In this document: positions 52,776-62,018 of the stretch, in pieces | How positions within the stretch are numbered: position 1 is the first letter of the stretch | How the letters are laid out: each line of letters opens with the position of its first letter | Program-made: the position numbers and the translations under genes | Assembly: GCA_965249005.1 (NCBI GenBank) | Contig: CBDFLD010000015.1 | Coordinates: forward strand, 1 to 64,000 | From: CBDFLD01 sp965249005 | Lineage (GTDB): Bacteria > Acidobacteriota > UBA6911 | Direction of reading: 5' to 3' | Length of the DNA: 64,000 bases | The notes under the pieces: generated by a model | Database searches by the model: none | What the model was told of the DNA's origin: nothing | The model's input: the letters and a program-made list of their open reading frames with translations, nothing else

Positions 52776-53624
52776 ATGCTGAGACGCCAGACAACGGGCT
52801 CTGTCCTTTGCAGCGCCTGTGGAAAACTCGTGGGGGTTCGGGACGATGTATGCTCGTATTGCGGTCGCCGTAATCCTGGGATGTGGGGGTTTTCGGGCAT
52901 CCTACGACGCCTGGGAAACGATCTCGGCTTTGTGCAACTCGTGATCTTGGCGTGTTCGGCCATCTACGTCGCGACGCTCCTCGTCCGACCCGAGGATGTT
53001 CGGACGACCGGCGTAATGTCTTTTCTCGCTCCCGGGACTCTCAGTCTCATTCTGTTTGGCGCCAGCGGATCGGTCCCCGTGTTCGGTTACGGCCGCTGGT
53101 GGACTCTCTTGAGTGCGGCTTGGCTCCACGGTGGTTTGTTGCACATCGGTTTCAATATGATGTGGGTACGTCAACTCGGGCCCGCGGTCGCCGACGCGTT
53201 TGGCCCTGCACGCATGGTCATCATCTATACAATTTCAGGAGTCTCAGGATTTTCCCTCAGCACTCTTTTCGGCGCATTTCCGTTGTTCTTCTTCCGGGGT
53301 GCCGGCTTCACGGTGGGAGCCTCCGCTCCAATTCTGGGATTGCTGGGCGCACTCATGCTCTACGGGCGCCGGCGCGGAAGCAGCGAAATGACTCGTCAGG
53401 CTGGAATGTATGCAGGCATTCTCATCCTTTTCGGATTTGCCATACCCGGCGTCGATAACTTTGCCCACCTCGGTGGGTTTATCGGAGGGTATCTCACCGC
53501 CAAATGGCTCGACCCATTCGAACCCGAGAGAACAGATCACATGATTGCCGCGCTGATCTGCCTGGCCTCGAGTTTTTTATCGATCATTGCTTCGATTGTA
53601 CACGGCGCATCGATACTCCCGTAG
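52776..53624 (+). CDS. Rhomboid-family intramembrane serine protease with N-terminal zinc ribbon
   Basis: The 282-residue protein begins with a zinc ribbon (LCSACGKLVG and CSYCGRRNPG, two CxxC pairs) and then has six to seven membrane segments. The rhomboid features are WWTLLSAAWLHGGLLHIGFNM with the conserved His and Asn, the active-site Ser in FTVGASAPILG (GxSx) and the partner His in NFAHLGGFIGGY. It should cleave membrane proteins within the bilayer. ATG at 52776 is chosen because upstream residues are not conserved in type. No substrate gene is evident nearby. Confidence 0.88.
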   Translation: MLRRQTTGSVLCSACGKLVGVRDDVCSYCGRRNPGMWGFSGILRRLGNDLGFVQLVILACSAIYVATLLVRPEDVRTTGVMSFLAPGTLSLILFGASGSVPVFGYGRWWTLLSAAWLHGGLLHIGFNMMWVRQLGPAVADAFGPARMVIIYTISGVSGFSLSTLFGAFPLFFFRGAGFTVGASAPILGLLGALMLYGRRRGSSEMTRQAGMYAGILILFGFAIPGVDNFAHLGGFIGGYLTAKWLDPFEPERTDHMIAALICLASSFLSIIASIVHGASILP

Positions 53625-53730
53625 AGCCGATCCCTGTGCCCGCCAGCGCTAATCCGGCATCACCACGGTTTCCGCGCGCTGGGCGGCCGCGGTTTTGGAC
53701 TTGTTCATGCGCAAGCGAAAAGGATGTAGC

Positions 53731-54402
53731 ATGAATCGCCCTTCGATCACCCATATCATTTATGATCTGGATGGAATCCTCCTCGACACGGAGCGCTACT
53801 ACACGGAGGCGACACAGATAATCGTTCAGCGATATGGCAAAGAATTCGATTGGTCGTTAAAATCACGCATGATCGGCAAAAAGGAACACGATTCCGCGCG
53901 CGTTCTGACCGAGACCCTCCAGCTTCCAATCTCGCCGGAGGAGTATCTGGCGCAACGGAAACCGATTCTGGAAAGCATGTTCCGAAACGCCTTACCAATG
54001 CCGGGTGCCGTGTCCTTTACGGCCCACATGAGGCGCCATCGAATTCCGCAGGCGGTGGCGAGCAGTTCCAACCGCCACACGTTTGCAATCAAGACGAGCT
54101 CTCACCAATCCTGGTTCAGAGACTTCGAGCTCGTCGTTCTTGGGGACGATCCGATGGTGAAGGCGGGTAAGCCCGCTCCGGACATATTCTTGCTGGCAGC
54201 CACGCGACTGGCCGTATCGCCGATCCAGTGTCTCGTATTCGAAGATTCGCCGGCAGGTGTGCTTGCCGCCAAGGCGGCAGGAATGGCAGCCGTCGCCATC
54301 CCGGATGCGCATCTCGAGAAGGATGCAGTCCGGAATGCAGACCAGATCATTCCTTCGTTTCGGCACTTTGTGCCATCCGAATGGGGATTACCGAATCAAT
54401 GA
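53731..54402 (+). CDS. HAD-family phosphatase (HDHD1/beta-phosphoglucomutase-like)
   Basis: A 223-residue phosphatase of small phosphorylated metabolites. The catalytic loop IIYDLDGILLDTE has both aspartates (12 and 14). Motif II is AVASSSNRH, the lysine is in VKAGKPAPDIFLLAA, and motif IV is VFEDSPAGVLAAKAAGM. The helical cap region and the ending resemble pseudouridine-5'-phosphatase-like proteins, but substrates in this group cannot be read from sequence. Its stop overlaps a possible ATG of the next gene as ATGA. Confidence 0.87.
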   Translation: MNRPSITHIIYDLDGILLDTERYYTEATQIIVQRYGKEFDWSLKSRMIGKKEHDSARVLTETLQLPISPEEYLAQRKPILESMFRNALPMPGAVSFTAHMRRHRIPQAVASSSNRHTFAIKTSSHQSWFRDFELVVLGDDPMVKAGKPAPDIFLLAATRLAVSPIQCLVFEDSPAGVLAAKAAGMAAVAIPDAHLEKDAVRNADQIIPSFRHFVPSEWGLPNQ

Positions 54403-54452
54403 ACGCAGGCGTGACCCACAGACAACAGGAAGGGTTCTTCAACAAGGGTCCC

Positions 54453-55457
54453 ATGGCCAATCTTTCGGGTGCCATACGGTTGAGTGTTTGTGGTCTCACG
54501 CTAATCTTTTGTACTCCGAGTACACAGGCGCAAGAGGTTTTCGAGCTGCGTGGAAAGATCGTGGGCCAGGATGGGAAGCCGCTGTCTCGAGTGCCACCCG
54601 CCGTGTACCTTCACGGATCCTTGACACCGTTTCAGGCAGGAACCCGGGCGAACCTTGACGGTGGCTTCAAATTCAAGAAATTGCGGGCTGGAACGTACAC
54701 AATCGTGGTGGATGCCTTCAAGCTGGGCTCCATGCGTCAGACGGTCGTTGTTTCGTCGAGCCTTTCGGACAGCAATGGTCGTATCGAACATACTCTGGTC
54801 TTCAAAAACCAGCAGACGGGTCAGACCGACAGCGCCGTTTCTGTTGCGCAGTTGAGGATCTCGACCGATGCCCGCCGCGCGTACCGCCAAGCACAACGAG
54901 AGCTCGAAAATCGGGACGTCGACTCCGCCATCGAACATTTGAAGCGGGCCCTGGACATCTCTCCACAGTTTGCACATGCCTGGAATCTGCTCGGGACGAT
55001 TGCCTACCAATCCAAGGATTTCGCTGCAGCCGAGCGGCACTTTCGCCAAGCCCTCGAGCAAGACCCACAGGACTACCTTCCACTCGTAAACCTCGGGGGT
55101 GTCTTGCTTTCCCTCAAGAGACCGCAGGAGGCCCTGCCGATCAACAGGAAGGCCGCCGCCCGAAAGCCCCTCGATCCCCTTGCCCACGCACAGCTCGGTC
55201 AGAACTACTACCAGATTGGCCTAGTTGAAAAGGCGCAGTTCCACCTCGAAAAGGCCAAACGCCTCGATCCGAGTCACTTCTCGATGCCGCAGCTCTTTCT
55301 GGCCGAAATACACGTGCTCCGTCGCAACTGGGCCAACGCTCGGAAAGAGCTACATCAAGTTCTCTCCCTTCATCCCGATTCCCCCAATGCCGCCTTCGTA
55401 AAAGACTGGATACAAAGAGTTTCAGAAAAAGAGACGATGGAGTCCGATCCACCGTAA
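54453..55457 (+). CDS. Exported TPR-repeat protein
   Basis: ATG at 54453 follows AAGGG and opens a signal peptide (GAIRLSVCGLTLIFCTPSTQA). A carboxypeptidase-regulatory-like beta domain covers ~28-110 (LRGKIVGQDGKPLSR, FKKLRAGTYTIVVDA). Four or five TPR units follow (AIEHLKRALDISPQFAHAWN, AERHFRQALEQDPQDYLPL, EKAQFHLEKAKRLDPSHF), then a Pro-rich end. It should be a periplasmic adaptor protein. An alternative ATG at 54399 overlaps the HAD stop but would put 18 hydrophilic residues before the signal. Confidence 0.83.
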   Translation: MANLSGAIRLSVCGLTLIFCTPSTQAQEVFELRGKIVGQDGKPLSRVPPAVYLHGSLTPFQAGTRANLDGGFKFKKLRAGTYTIVVDAFKLGSMRQTVVVSSSLSDSNGRIEHTLVFKNQQTGQTDSAVSVAQLRISTDARRAYRQAQRELENRDVDSAIEHLKRALDISPQFAHAWNLLGTIAYQSKDFAAAERHFRQALEQDPQDYLPLVNLGGVLLSLKRPQEALPINRKAAARKPLDPLAHAQLGQNYYQIGLVEKAQFHLEKAKRLDPSHFSMPQLFLAEIHVLRRNWANARKELHQVLSLHPDSPNAAFVKDWIQRVSEKETMESDPP

Positions 55458-55661
55458 CGCCCTGAGCGCCTACAGTGATATTGCGGCGCGGGAGCTCGAG
55501 CGGGGTCGCAAAGAGAAGACGCGCGTACGCCAGGGGTTGGCAGCAACTGGGAGGCGCCGGCAACCGAGATACCCGAGGCAATGTTCAGCCCCGATCCCTC
55601 GAATACGGACCTATTGCGCCGCCGCATGGCACAGTCTGGTGATCGGAAATGGGAAGTGGGG

Positions 55662-56021
55662 CTATCCGGACTGGAGAGATTGGAGCGCTTCTTCAAGCGC
55701 CTTCAGTTCGTCGTCAAGCTCCCGCCAGACGATCATTGCGTTGTCGAAATCGCTTTCCCTCCCGAGGGCTTCGAGCTGCCCGGCGGCATCGAACGCTCTT
55801 TTCCCAGCCAGATTTCCAACCACTCCCTTCAGGGTGTGGGCCGATCGTTCGAGACCTTGGGAATCCCGTTCGTCGATGGCTTGCCGGACGCTTTCCATCT
55901 GGCGCGGATGATCGTCGAGAAAGAGAGCGACAAGTTCCCCGAGCAGTTCCAGGTCGTGATCTACCCGCTCCAGCAGCTCAGTTTCGTCCAGGACTTCCGT
56001 TGTTTCGGTTGCTTCGCGCAT
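55662..56021 (-). CDS. Histidine phosphotransfer (HPt) domain protein
   Basis: A single-domain 119-residue phosphorelay protein. The phosphorylated His62 lies in RSAHTLKGVVGNLAG, the standard HPt motif, within a four-helix pattern. ATG at 56021 is eight bases after GGGAGG. No hybrid kinase or regulator is adjacent; the receiver-PP2C protein at 45920 is the only receiver in the window and is a possible partner by elimination only. It is convergent with the TPR gene. Confidence 0.88.
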   Translation of the reverse strand: MREATETTEVLDETELLERVDHDLELLGELVALFLDDHPRQMESVRQAIDERDSQGLERSAHTLKGVVGNLAGKRAFDAAGQLEALGRESDFDNAMIVWRELDDELKALEEALQSLQSG

Positions 56022-56326
56022 GATACGACCTCCCGACAAGAATCTCGGTGCCGCCCCTCAGAGACAGCCCACCGGGTAATGATTTCTTTTGGCACATCGG
56101 CCAATGGCGAGGAATCCTTGAGAACGAAAAAACCCTAGGCGCCAAAACCCAAGGCTTGCTGCCGCCGGCCGGGGAGTCGCCCGGGCTGCCTGAGGGCAGT
56201 TATGGATTTGCGCCGTTTCCAGGACAGATGATATCCTTCCTGGCTGCAACAAATATGGGCGACTTGCAGATAGGGCGCTCACGTCGGGGTCTTGACACCA
56301 ACCCTTCGTGAGGCTCCATACCAGGC
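56022..56326. other. Gene-free divergent region
   Basis: Lies between the HPt gene and the ROK kinase gene, which point away from each other, so both promoters should be here. I could not assign boxes. GC-rich short repeats (GCCCGGGCTGCCTGAGGGCAG-like) are present near 56190 but make no clear terminator. Confidence 0.4.
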
Positions 56327-57277
56327 ATGGCCATGGACAGCAGAGATCCTGTACGAATTGGCGTGGACGTAGGGGGCACAAAAATCGAGGCCATCGCGCT
56401 CGATCCGGATGGAAACACGCTCCTGCGTCGCCGAGTGGACACCCCACGAAACGACTACCAAAGGACGGTCCAGGCGATTTACAATCTGGTCACAAGCCTA
56501 GAGCACACGTTGGGTCGGTCTGGTGCCGTCGGGATCGGGATACCGGGAGCATTGTCTCACGCAACCCGCCGTGTCAAGAACGCAAACTCCGTATGGCTCA
56601 ACGATCGCCCCCTCTCCGAAGATCTGACCCGATTACTTGCAAGACCTCTGAGGTTCGCCAACGACGCCAACTGTTTCGCACTTTCAGAAGCGACCGACGG
56701 TGCAGCACGGGGAGCATCCTCGGTCTTTGGAGCTATCATTGGGACGGGAGTTGGAGGCGGCGTGGTAGTCGAAGGGCGAGTGTTGAACGGCCCAAACTCA
56801 ATCGCCGGAGAATGGGGCCATAATCCCCTGCCCTGGCCTAACTCGGAGGAATCCCCGGGCCCTTCCTGCTATTGCGGCAAAACCGCATGCATCGAGACGT
56901 TTCTGTCCGGGCCCGGTTTTCGGAGGGACTTCGCAGCACACACCGGCATTCAAGAAAGCCCGTCTGAAATCATCGTCAGAGCGGATCGTGGAGAGCCCGA
57001 AGCCGAAGCTGCCGTTCTGCGCTACGAGGATCGAATGGCACGTGCATTGAGCCTGGTCATCAACATCTTCGATCCTGATGTCATTGTACTGGGAGGAGGA
57101 ATGTCGAACTTGAAGCGCCTGTATTCAAACGTGCCAAAGGCTTGGGGACAATTTGTCTTCTCGGATCGAGTGGATACGGGCCTTGTCCCTCCAAATCATG
57201 GCGATTCCAGCGGCGTTCGCGGCGCCGCATGGCTGTGGGCACTCGAGGAATGTAGCGGGCTAGGCGAACAAGATTGA
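56327..57277 (+). CDS. ROK-family sugar kinase (fructokinase-like)
   Basis: A 316-residue kinase that phosphorylates a hexose. The phosphate loop IGVDVGGTKIEAIALD opens the protein; GIGIPGALS and NDANCFALSEA precede GTGVGGGVVVEGRVLNG. The ROK zinc site is SCYCGKTACIETFLSGPG, and the catalytic Asp is in FANDANC. The block GEWGHNPLPWP is close to E. coli Mak fructokinase. The protein is transcribed alone upstream of a PilZ gene. Fructose or glucose as substrate remains undecided. Confidence 0.87.
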   Translation: MAMDSRDPVRIGVDVGGTKIEAIALDPDGNTLLRRRVDTPRNDYQRTVQAIYNLVTSLEHTLGRSGAVGIGIPGALSHATRRVKNANSVWLNDRPLSEDLTRLLARPLRFANDANCFALSEATDGAARGASSVFGAIIGTGVGGGVVVEGRVLNGPNSIAGEWGHNPLPWPNSEESPGPSCYCGKTACIETFLSGPGFRRDFAAHTGIQESPSEIIVRADRGEPEAEAAVLRYEDRMARALSLVINIFDPDVIVLGGGMSNLKRLYSNVPKAWGQFVFSDRVDTGLVPPNHGDSSGVRGAAWLWALEECSGLGEQD

Positions 57278-57385
57278 AGAATCTGAGATGGATTCTACGC
57301 CGCCGAAAAAAGCAACCAAAGCGAGTACAACGGCTCCATTGAAGGTGCCTAATCTAAGGGCGCCTGCACGCCGATATAGAACAGT

Positions 57386-57715
57386 ATGGAAAAACGCCGG
57401 GCGGACCGAAATCTTTGCGCGGATCTTGTCCAGATCCGATGGAAAGACGAATCTGGAAACAGCCAGCAGGATGTTGCCATCCTGGAGGACATATCCAGCG
57501 GAGGCATCTGTCTCAAGTCCGAACGCCCCATTTCTCCAGACGCGGCCGTAACCGTCTCCTACCCGAACGGGACGTATCAGGGTCGCGTCCGATACTGTCG
57601 AGAACACGAAACCGGTTTCGATGTTGGAATTCAGTTCGAGCCCGGCTATCGCTGGTCGAAGCCTGATCACACACCGGCACACCTGTTGGAGTTCTCATCA
57701 GACCCCACCGATTGA
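57386..57715 (+). CDS. PilZ-domain protein
   Basis: A 109-residue single PilZ domain. The N-terminus MEKRRADRN holds the RxxxR-like motif and LEDISSGGICLKSE the D-x-S-x-x-G motif that together bind cyclic di-GMP in the family. The rest (GRVRYCREHETGFDVGIQF) completes the barrel. It would link second-messenger levels to envelope or motility functions; the partner is unknown. No diguanylate cyclase gene lies in the window. Confidence 0.85.
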   Translation: MEKRRADRNLCADLVQIRWKDESGNSQQDVAILEDISSGGICLKSERPISPDAAVTVSYPNGTYQGRVRYCREHETGFDVGIQFEPGYRWSKPDHTPAHLLEFSSDPTD

Positions 57716-57744
57716 TCTCTCTTCCCAGTCAAGACTAAGTCTGG

Positions 57745-58614
57745 CTATGCTCCTGTATTTACGATCGGCTGAGTCGCACGGTCACTGCACAAGACCACGA
57801 GAAGATTGCTGACCATGGAGGCCTTGCTCACCTCGTCCAGCCGAACGATCTCTTTGCCCGACAGTTGATCCAGTGCCATTTCCACCATCCCCACCGCCCC
57901 CTCGACGATCTTCTGTCTCGCCGCGATAATGGCAGCCGCCTGCTGCCGTTGCAACATCGCTGCGGCGATTTCGGGAGCGTAGGCCAGATGACTGATCCGG
58001 GACTCGATGACCTCGACTCCCGCCTTAGTCAACCGCTCCTGAATCTCCTTCTTCAGATGCGAGGCCACCATCGACGTGTGGCCGCGAAGAGAGGTCTCGG
58101 CGGCCTCGTAAGAATCATAGGGATATGCCGTCGCCAGGTTTCGCAGCGCCGCTTCACTCTGTACGTGAACATACTCCTCGTAGTCGTCCACTTCAAACAC
58201 CGCCTCGGCCGTATCTACGACTCTCCACACGACTACAGCGGCAATTTCAACCGGGTTGCCGTTGCTGTCGTTCACTTTGAGGTGACCCGTTTCGAAGTTT
58301 CGCACACGAAGCGAAACCTTCCGCTTACTGTAGAAAGGGTTCGACCATCGAAGTCCGGGAACCCGGGCGGTGCCGACATACTTGCCGAAAAGCTGCAAGA
58401 CAACCCCCTGGTTCGGATGCACCACGAAAAAACCGCCCAGCAAGATCGAGACGAAGACGATAGCGAAACCATGAAGGACAAACACCAAGACGTCCGCCTG
58501 TTGGATCGACTGGATCATCTTGACCAGACTGAATACGCACAATCCCAGCAACAAGAGCAAGACCGGGAGCATCAACAAGCCGGACACTGGAAATCTTTCG
58601 TTTTCTTTAATCAT
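57745..58614 (-). CDS. SPFH/Band 7 membrane protein
   Basis: The protein has 289 residues from ATG at 58614 (MIKENERFPVSGLLML). Two hydrophobic segments (~10-35 and ~42-68) precede the SPFH domain (VVHPNQGVVLQLFGKYVGTA, GLRWSNPFYSK), and a helical end contains AAAMLQRQQAAAIIAARQKIVEGAVGM, the typical C-terminal coiled-coil of stomatin/YdaP-like proteins. Such proteins form membrane scaffolds and often partner with NfeD or AAA proteases, none of which is adjacent here. Confidence 0.88.
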   Translation of the reverse strand: MIKENERFPVSGLLMLPVLLLLLGLCVFSLVKMIQSIQQADVLVFVLHGFAIVFVSILLGGFFVVHPNQGVVLQLFGKYVGTARVPGLRWSNPFYSKRKVSLRVRNFETGHLKVNDSNGNPVEIAAVVVWRVVDTAEAVFEVDDYEEYVHVQSEAALRNLATAYPYDSYEAAETSLRGHTSMVASHLKKEIQERLTKAGVEVIESRISHLAYAPEIAAAMLQRQQAAAIIAARQKIVEGAVGMVEMALDQLSGKEIVRLDEVSKASMVSNLLVVLCSDRATQPIVNTGA

Positions 58615-58772
58615 TCGGTTCTCCCTGTTAATCACCCATATCGTATAGTTTTAAACCCCAACTCCAGTAATATTCGGGCTTTTCGACAAACTGAAAAGGC
58701 AGGAGGGGCCCTTCGCAAATGGGAGATGCGTAGCTGTGGCAGAGGCTCTTGTTACTGATTTAAGTGAATTAC

Positions 58773-59322
58773 CCTCGCCTGAAGGCGAGGGCTTCGGTCG
58801 TCGGCTGAAGCCGACTAAAGGCCTCGCCTCATAGAATGGCCTATTCCGTTATCTTAAAGTCCCGGTCCTCCTGGGGCTCGACACCTTGTTGCTCAATGTA
58901 CTGCTTGATCACTTCGTCCGTCACATTTCCTGTCGTACACACAAAGTACCCTCGTGCCCACAGGTGCCGGCCCCAGAACTCCCTTTGCACCGACCTATAT
59001 TCCCTCATTAGATGGTGACTGCTCTTCCCCTTCACGGCCTGCATGATTCGGCTCGGCGACACCTGCGGCGGCATGCTCAACATCAAGTGCACATGATCTG
59101 GACTCACATTCCCTTTCACAATCACCACATCCTCAGATGCACAGATCTCTCGGATCAGCTCTCTTGTCCTTCTGGCTATGTCCCCCTTCAGGACCGGCTT
59201 GCGGTACTTCGCGATAAACACAAAGTGATATTGCAGCTCATAGACTGTGTGCGATCCTTTCCGGTATCTCGGCATGCATCATTGTACCGCAAGCCTCCTA
59301 AAGGCTTCGCCTGAAGGCGAGG
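58773..59322 (-). mobile_element. IS200-like single-gene element
   Basis: One Y1 transposase gene lies between hairpins. On the left are CCTCGCC-TGAA-GGCGAGG (58773-58790) and TCGGC-TGAA-GCCGA (58801-58814); on the right CTTCGCC-TGAA-GGCGAGG (59305-59322). The shared TGAA loop and stems fit the subterminal imperfect palindromes that TnpA recognises. Exact cleavage sites could not be fixed. There is no tnpB. Confidence 0.8.
58841..59275 (-). CDS. tnpA: IS200/IS605-family Y1 transposase
   Basis: A 144-residue HUH-type enzyme that moves single-stranded DNA. The HUH motif is in VSPDHVHLMLSMPP and the catalytic Tyr in VTDEVIKQYIEQQG. The beginning (YRKGSHTVYELQYHFVFIAKYR) matches the family. The length is standard and the frame intact, so the element may be active. 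Confidence 0.93.
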   Translation of the reverse strand: MPRYRKGSHTVYELQYHFVFIAKYRKPVLKGDIARRTRELIREICASEDVVIVKGNVSPDHVHLMLSMPPQVSPSRIMQAVKGKSSHHLMREYRSVQREFWGRHLWARGYFVCTTGNVTDEVIKQYIEQQGVEPQEDRDFKITE

Positions 59323-59489
59323 GATTTCACCCATCCCCGAGTGGGACATTAATCTTAGGTCACTATCCCGCGAGGTTGTCCTCATCCATGCGCCTAGCGC
59401 TGATACGCCTGGAAGCTGCGAGACCGGAAGTTCTACGTTATGACCCCAAATTGAGCAATCGCTTGTTTCTCGAAAAATTGGAGGTTGCA

Positions 59490-60386
59490 ATGATGCCTTT
59501 ACGTCTCCCCTTCCTGCTTCTGCTCATCGCCGGTTCACATCCTTCAGTTCATGCGCAGGGTCGTCGCGACATCCAGATCGAAGTGTCACAGGTGAGCGAG
59601 GGTACCTACATGCTGACGGGATCCGGAGGAAACATCGGCCTTTCCGTGGGAGAGGATTGTGCTTTTATCGTCGACGATCAATTCGCTCCGTTGACAGAGA
59701 AGATCCGGAAAGCGGTTGCCTCCGTTAGCAATCGTCCGATCAAGTTTGTCCTGAACACACACTGGCACGGCGACCACACGGGAGGGAACGAAAACTTTGG
59801 AAAGGCGGGGGTCCTCATCGTCGCTCACGAAAACGTTCGTAAGCGGATGAGCTCAGAACAATTCACCGCCGCATTCGGACGACAAACGCCACCGTCTCCA
59901 AAAGAAGCCTTGCCGGTGGTAACCTTCACCGATGGAGTGACCTTTCACCTCAACGGAGAGGAGGTTCAAGTGTTTCACGTGCCTCCCGCACATACAGATG
60001 GGGACGCCGTGGTCCATTTTCGGCGCCAGAACGTAGTCCATATGGGAGACCTGTTTTTCAATGGGATCTATCCCTTCATAGATCGCAGCAGCGGGGGTTC
60101 CGTAGACGGCATGATCGCCGCATGCGAACGTGTCCTGTCGATGATTGACAACCAAACTAAAATAATCCCGGGACATGGGCCGCTAGGAGGCCGGGCAGAG
60201 CTTCAAACCTTCAGAGATATGCTGGAGATGGTGCGAAATCGAATGCAATCGATGATTCGCTCCAGGAAAAGCCTAGCAGAGATTCAACAGGCCAAACCGA
60301 CCAAAGAGTTCGACGAGCATTGGGGGAAGGGCTTCATGGCCCCCGATAGATTCGTCGAATTGATCCACGATCTTCTGACACATTGA
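59490..60386 (+). CDS. Exported metallo-beta-lactamase-fold hydrolase
   Basis: ATG at 59490 has GGAGG upstream and opens a signal peptide (RLPFLLLLIAGSHPSVHA). The zinc motif is NTHWHGDHTGGNENF (HxHxDH), with later His in VPPAHTDGDAVVHF and IIPGHGPLGG. The 298-residue protein looks like the cyclase/SoxH-like periplasmic branch of the superfamily rather than a true beta-lactamase. The substrate is unknown. The IS200-like element ends ~170 bases upstream. Confidence 0.87.
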   Translation: MMPLRLPFLLLLIAGSHPSVHAQGRRDIQIEVSQVSEGTYMLTGSGGNIGLSVGEDCAFIVDDQFAPLTEKIRKAVASVSNRPIKFVLNTHWHGDHTGGNENFGKAGVLIVAHENVRKRMSSEQFTAAFGRQTPPSPKEALPVVTFTDGVTFHLNGEEVQVFHVPPAHTDGDAVVHFRRQNVVHMGDLFFNGIYPFIDRSSGGSVDGMIAACERVLSMIDNQTKIIPGHGPLGGRAELQTFRDMLEMVRNRMQSMIRSRKSLAEIQQAKPTKEFDEHWGKGFMAPDRFVELIHDLLTH

Positions 60387-60448
60387 TTTTCCGGAGCACG
60401 ACGACTCGCGAGCGAAGCCACGCGACAAGAAACCGCGTCTCGGCATAG

Positions 60449-61927
60449 CTAGCGTGTTCGGGCGGGACGGGATTTCAAAAACGCTTCAATCTCCTCGACG
60501 GTTCTGGGCACAGCGGCCGAAAGGCGTTCCGCGCCACTATCGGTCATGAGAAACGAATCCTCGATCCGAACTCCGATACCTTTGTATTCTCTAAATGCGG
60601 TTTGAATTCTCTGCGTCCAGCGATTCTCCGGCGTCTGGGGAAGCGATACCAGAGCCTCTCGACGAATGTAAATTCCCGGTTCGATGACAAAAGCCATCCC
60701 TGGCATCAAGACCTTCGACTGATCGCCCACATCGTGCACGTCCATCCCGATGAAGTGAAAGGACCCGTGGGTGTACCAGAGACGGTACTGATCTCCGGAT
60801 GTATCCGTTATCAGCCCGAGTTTCAGCAGTCCCGCCTTTATCACTTCGACGGTCTTTTGATGGAGCTCCCGTGGGCTCTTTCCGGGAACCGCTATTTGCA
60901 TGGCCGCATCCTGGGCCGACAGAACGACTCGGTAGATATCACTTTGCGCTTTGGTAAAGGTGCCGTTGACCGGGAAGGTTCGCGTGATGTCACCCGTTAG
61001 ATACTCGTAGTGACAGGCCGAATCGATGAGAAGCAGGTCTCCGTCCCTCATCCGGCGATTGGCGGCCGTGTAATGGAGAATCATCGCGTTGGGACCGCTA
61101 CCGACGATGGGCGGGTAGCTCCACCCTGACGCCCCCATCGAGCGGTAAACATATGAAAGCTCGGCTTCGACTTCGTACTCGTGTATGCCGCCCCGCGCCT
61201 TGTTCATCGCCGCGAGATGCGCCCGCGAGGCGATTCCAACGCTGCGTCGTAGGATTTGACTTTCATATTCTGTTTTGATTTGCCTGGCGTCTCGAAAGAC
61301 GGAGGAAACATCCTCAATTACGATTCCCGGATATCGATCTTGCATCCGCTGAGCGAAATCGCGGGTCGGGGGCGTGGAATTCCCTGGTGCCTTTCCCTTG
61401 TCCAGGTCGAGCAGGAGTCGAGCTATCGGGAATTCTTTCAGCTGCTCCGTCAAGGGGCGAACCGCCGCCGATCTCTTTGACTCTCGATCGAGCAGCGAAT
61501 CCAGGAAATCCTCGAGACGGGCTTGATAGTACACAGAAGTGATTCCACTTCGCAGCTTCGCTTCGTCCCTCGTAAGCACCTTGCCGTCCCAATGCTCCCG
61601 CGCGTGCGAGCCCGAGGCGACGAACAGAAGCTCACGATTGTCGTCGTTGCCGGGCATCAGCACCAGTGTGGTACCGGGTTGATCGACACCTGTGAGGTAG
61701 TACAGATTGTGGTCCTGTCGGTACCGGTAATCCACATCTCTAGAGTAAACCCGGCGCGGGGCACTCAGAAGGATCACGACGGTGTCCGCCCCGAGCGCCT
61801 CCATCACCCGAACCCGGCGTTGTTTCAGGTCGCGTGCCAACTCGCTGTCGTTTCCCATCATGGGGGTGGCCGACAGCAACGCAAACGCCACTGTCGCCGC
61901 TTGTAGCAAACTTCGCACTGGTCGCAT
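60449..61927 (-). CDS. Exported Xaa-Pro aminopeptidase (M24B)
   Basis: The enzyme removes N-terminal residues before proline. ATG at 61927 opens a signal peptide (RSLLQAATVAFALLSATPMM). The N-terminal creatinase-like domain (~30-200) precedes the metal-binding pita-bread fold: Asp in LIDSACHYEYLTGDITRTF (two), His in YTHGSFHFIGMDVHD, Glu in FVIEPGIYI and Glu in GVRIEDSFL. The 492-residue length fits PepP with a leader. Convergent with the metallo-hydrolase gene. Confidence 0.9.
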   Translation of the reverse strand: MRPVRSLLQAATVAFALLSATPMMGNDSELARDLKQRRVRVMEALGADTVVILLSAPRRVYSRDVDYRYRQDHNLYYLTGVDQPGTTLVLMPGNDDNRELLFVASGSHAREHWDGKVLTRDEAKLRSGITSVYYQARLEDFLDSLLDRESKRSAAVRPLTEQLKEFPIARLLLDLDKGKAPGNSTPPTRDFAQRMQDRYPGIVIEDVSSVFRDARQIKTEYESQILRRSVGIASRAHLAAMNKARGGIHEYEVEAELSYVYRSMGASGWSYPPIVGSGPNAMILHYTAANRRMRDGDLLLIDSACHYEYLTGDITRTFPVNGTFTKAQSDIYRVVLSAQDAAMQIAVPGKSPRELHQKTVEVIKAGLLKLGLITDTSGDQYRLWYTHGSFHFIGMDVHDVGDQSKVLMPGMAFVIEPGIYIRREALVSLPQTPENRWTQRIQTAFREYKGIGVRIEDSFLMTDSGAERLSAAVPRTVEEIEAFLKSRPARTR

Positions 61928-62018
61928 GCAAGTGCAAGTCCCCCCCCTCGGTTGACGAACCTCCAACGCACCCTCTGTGTTGTCCGGATCGTCGACCAAG
62001 CAGAAAGCCTGTGCCTTT

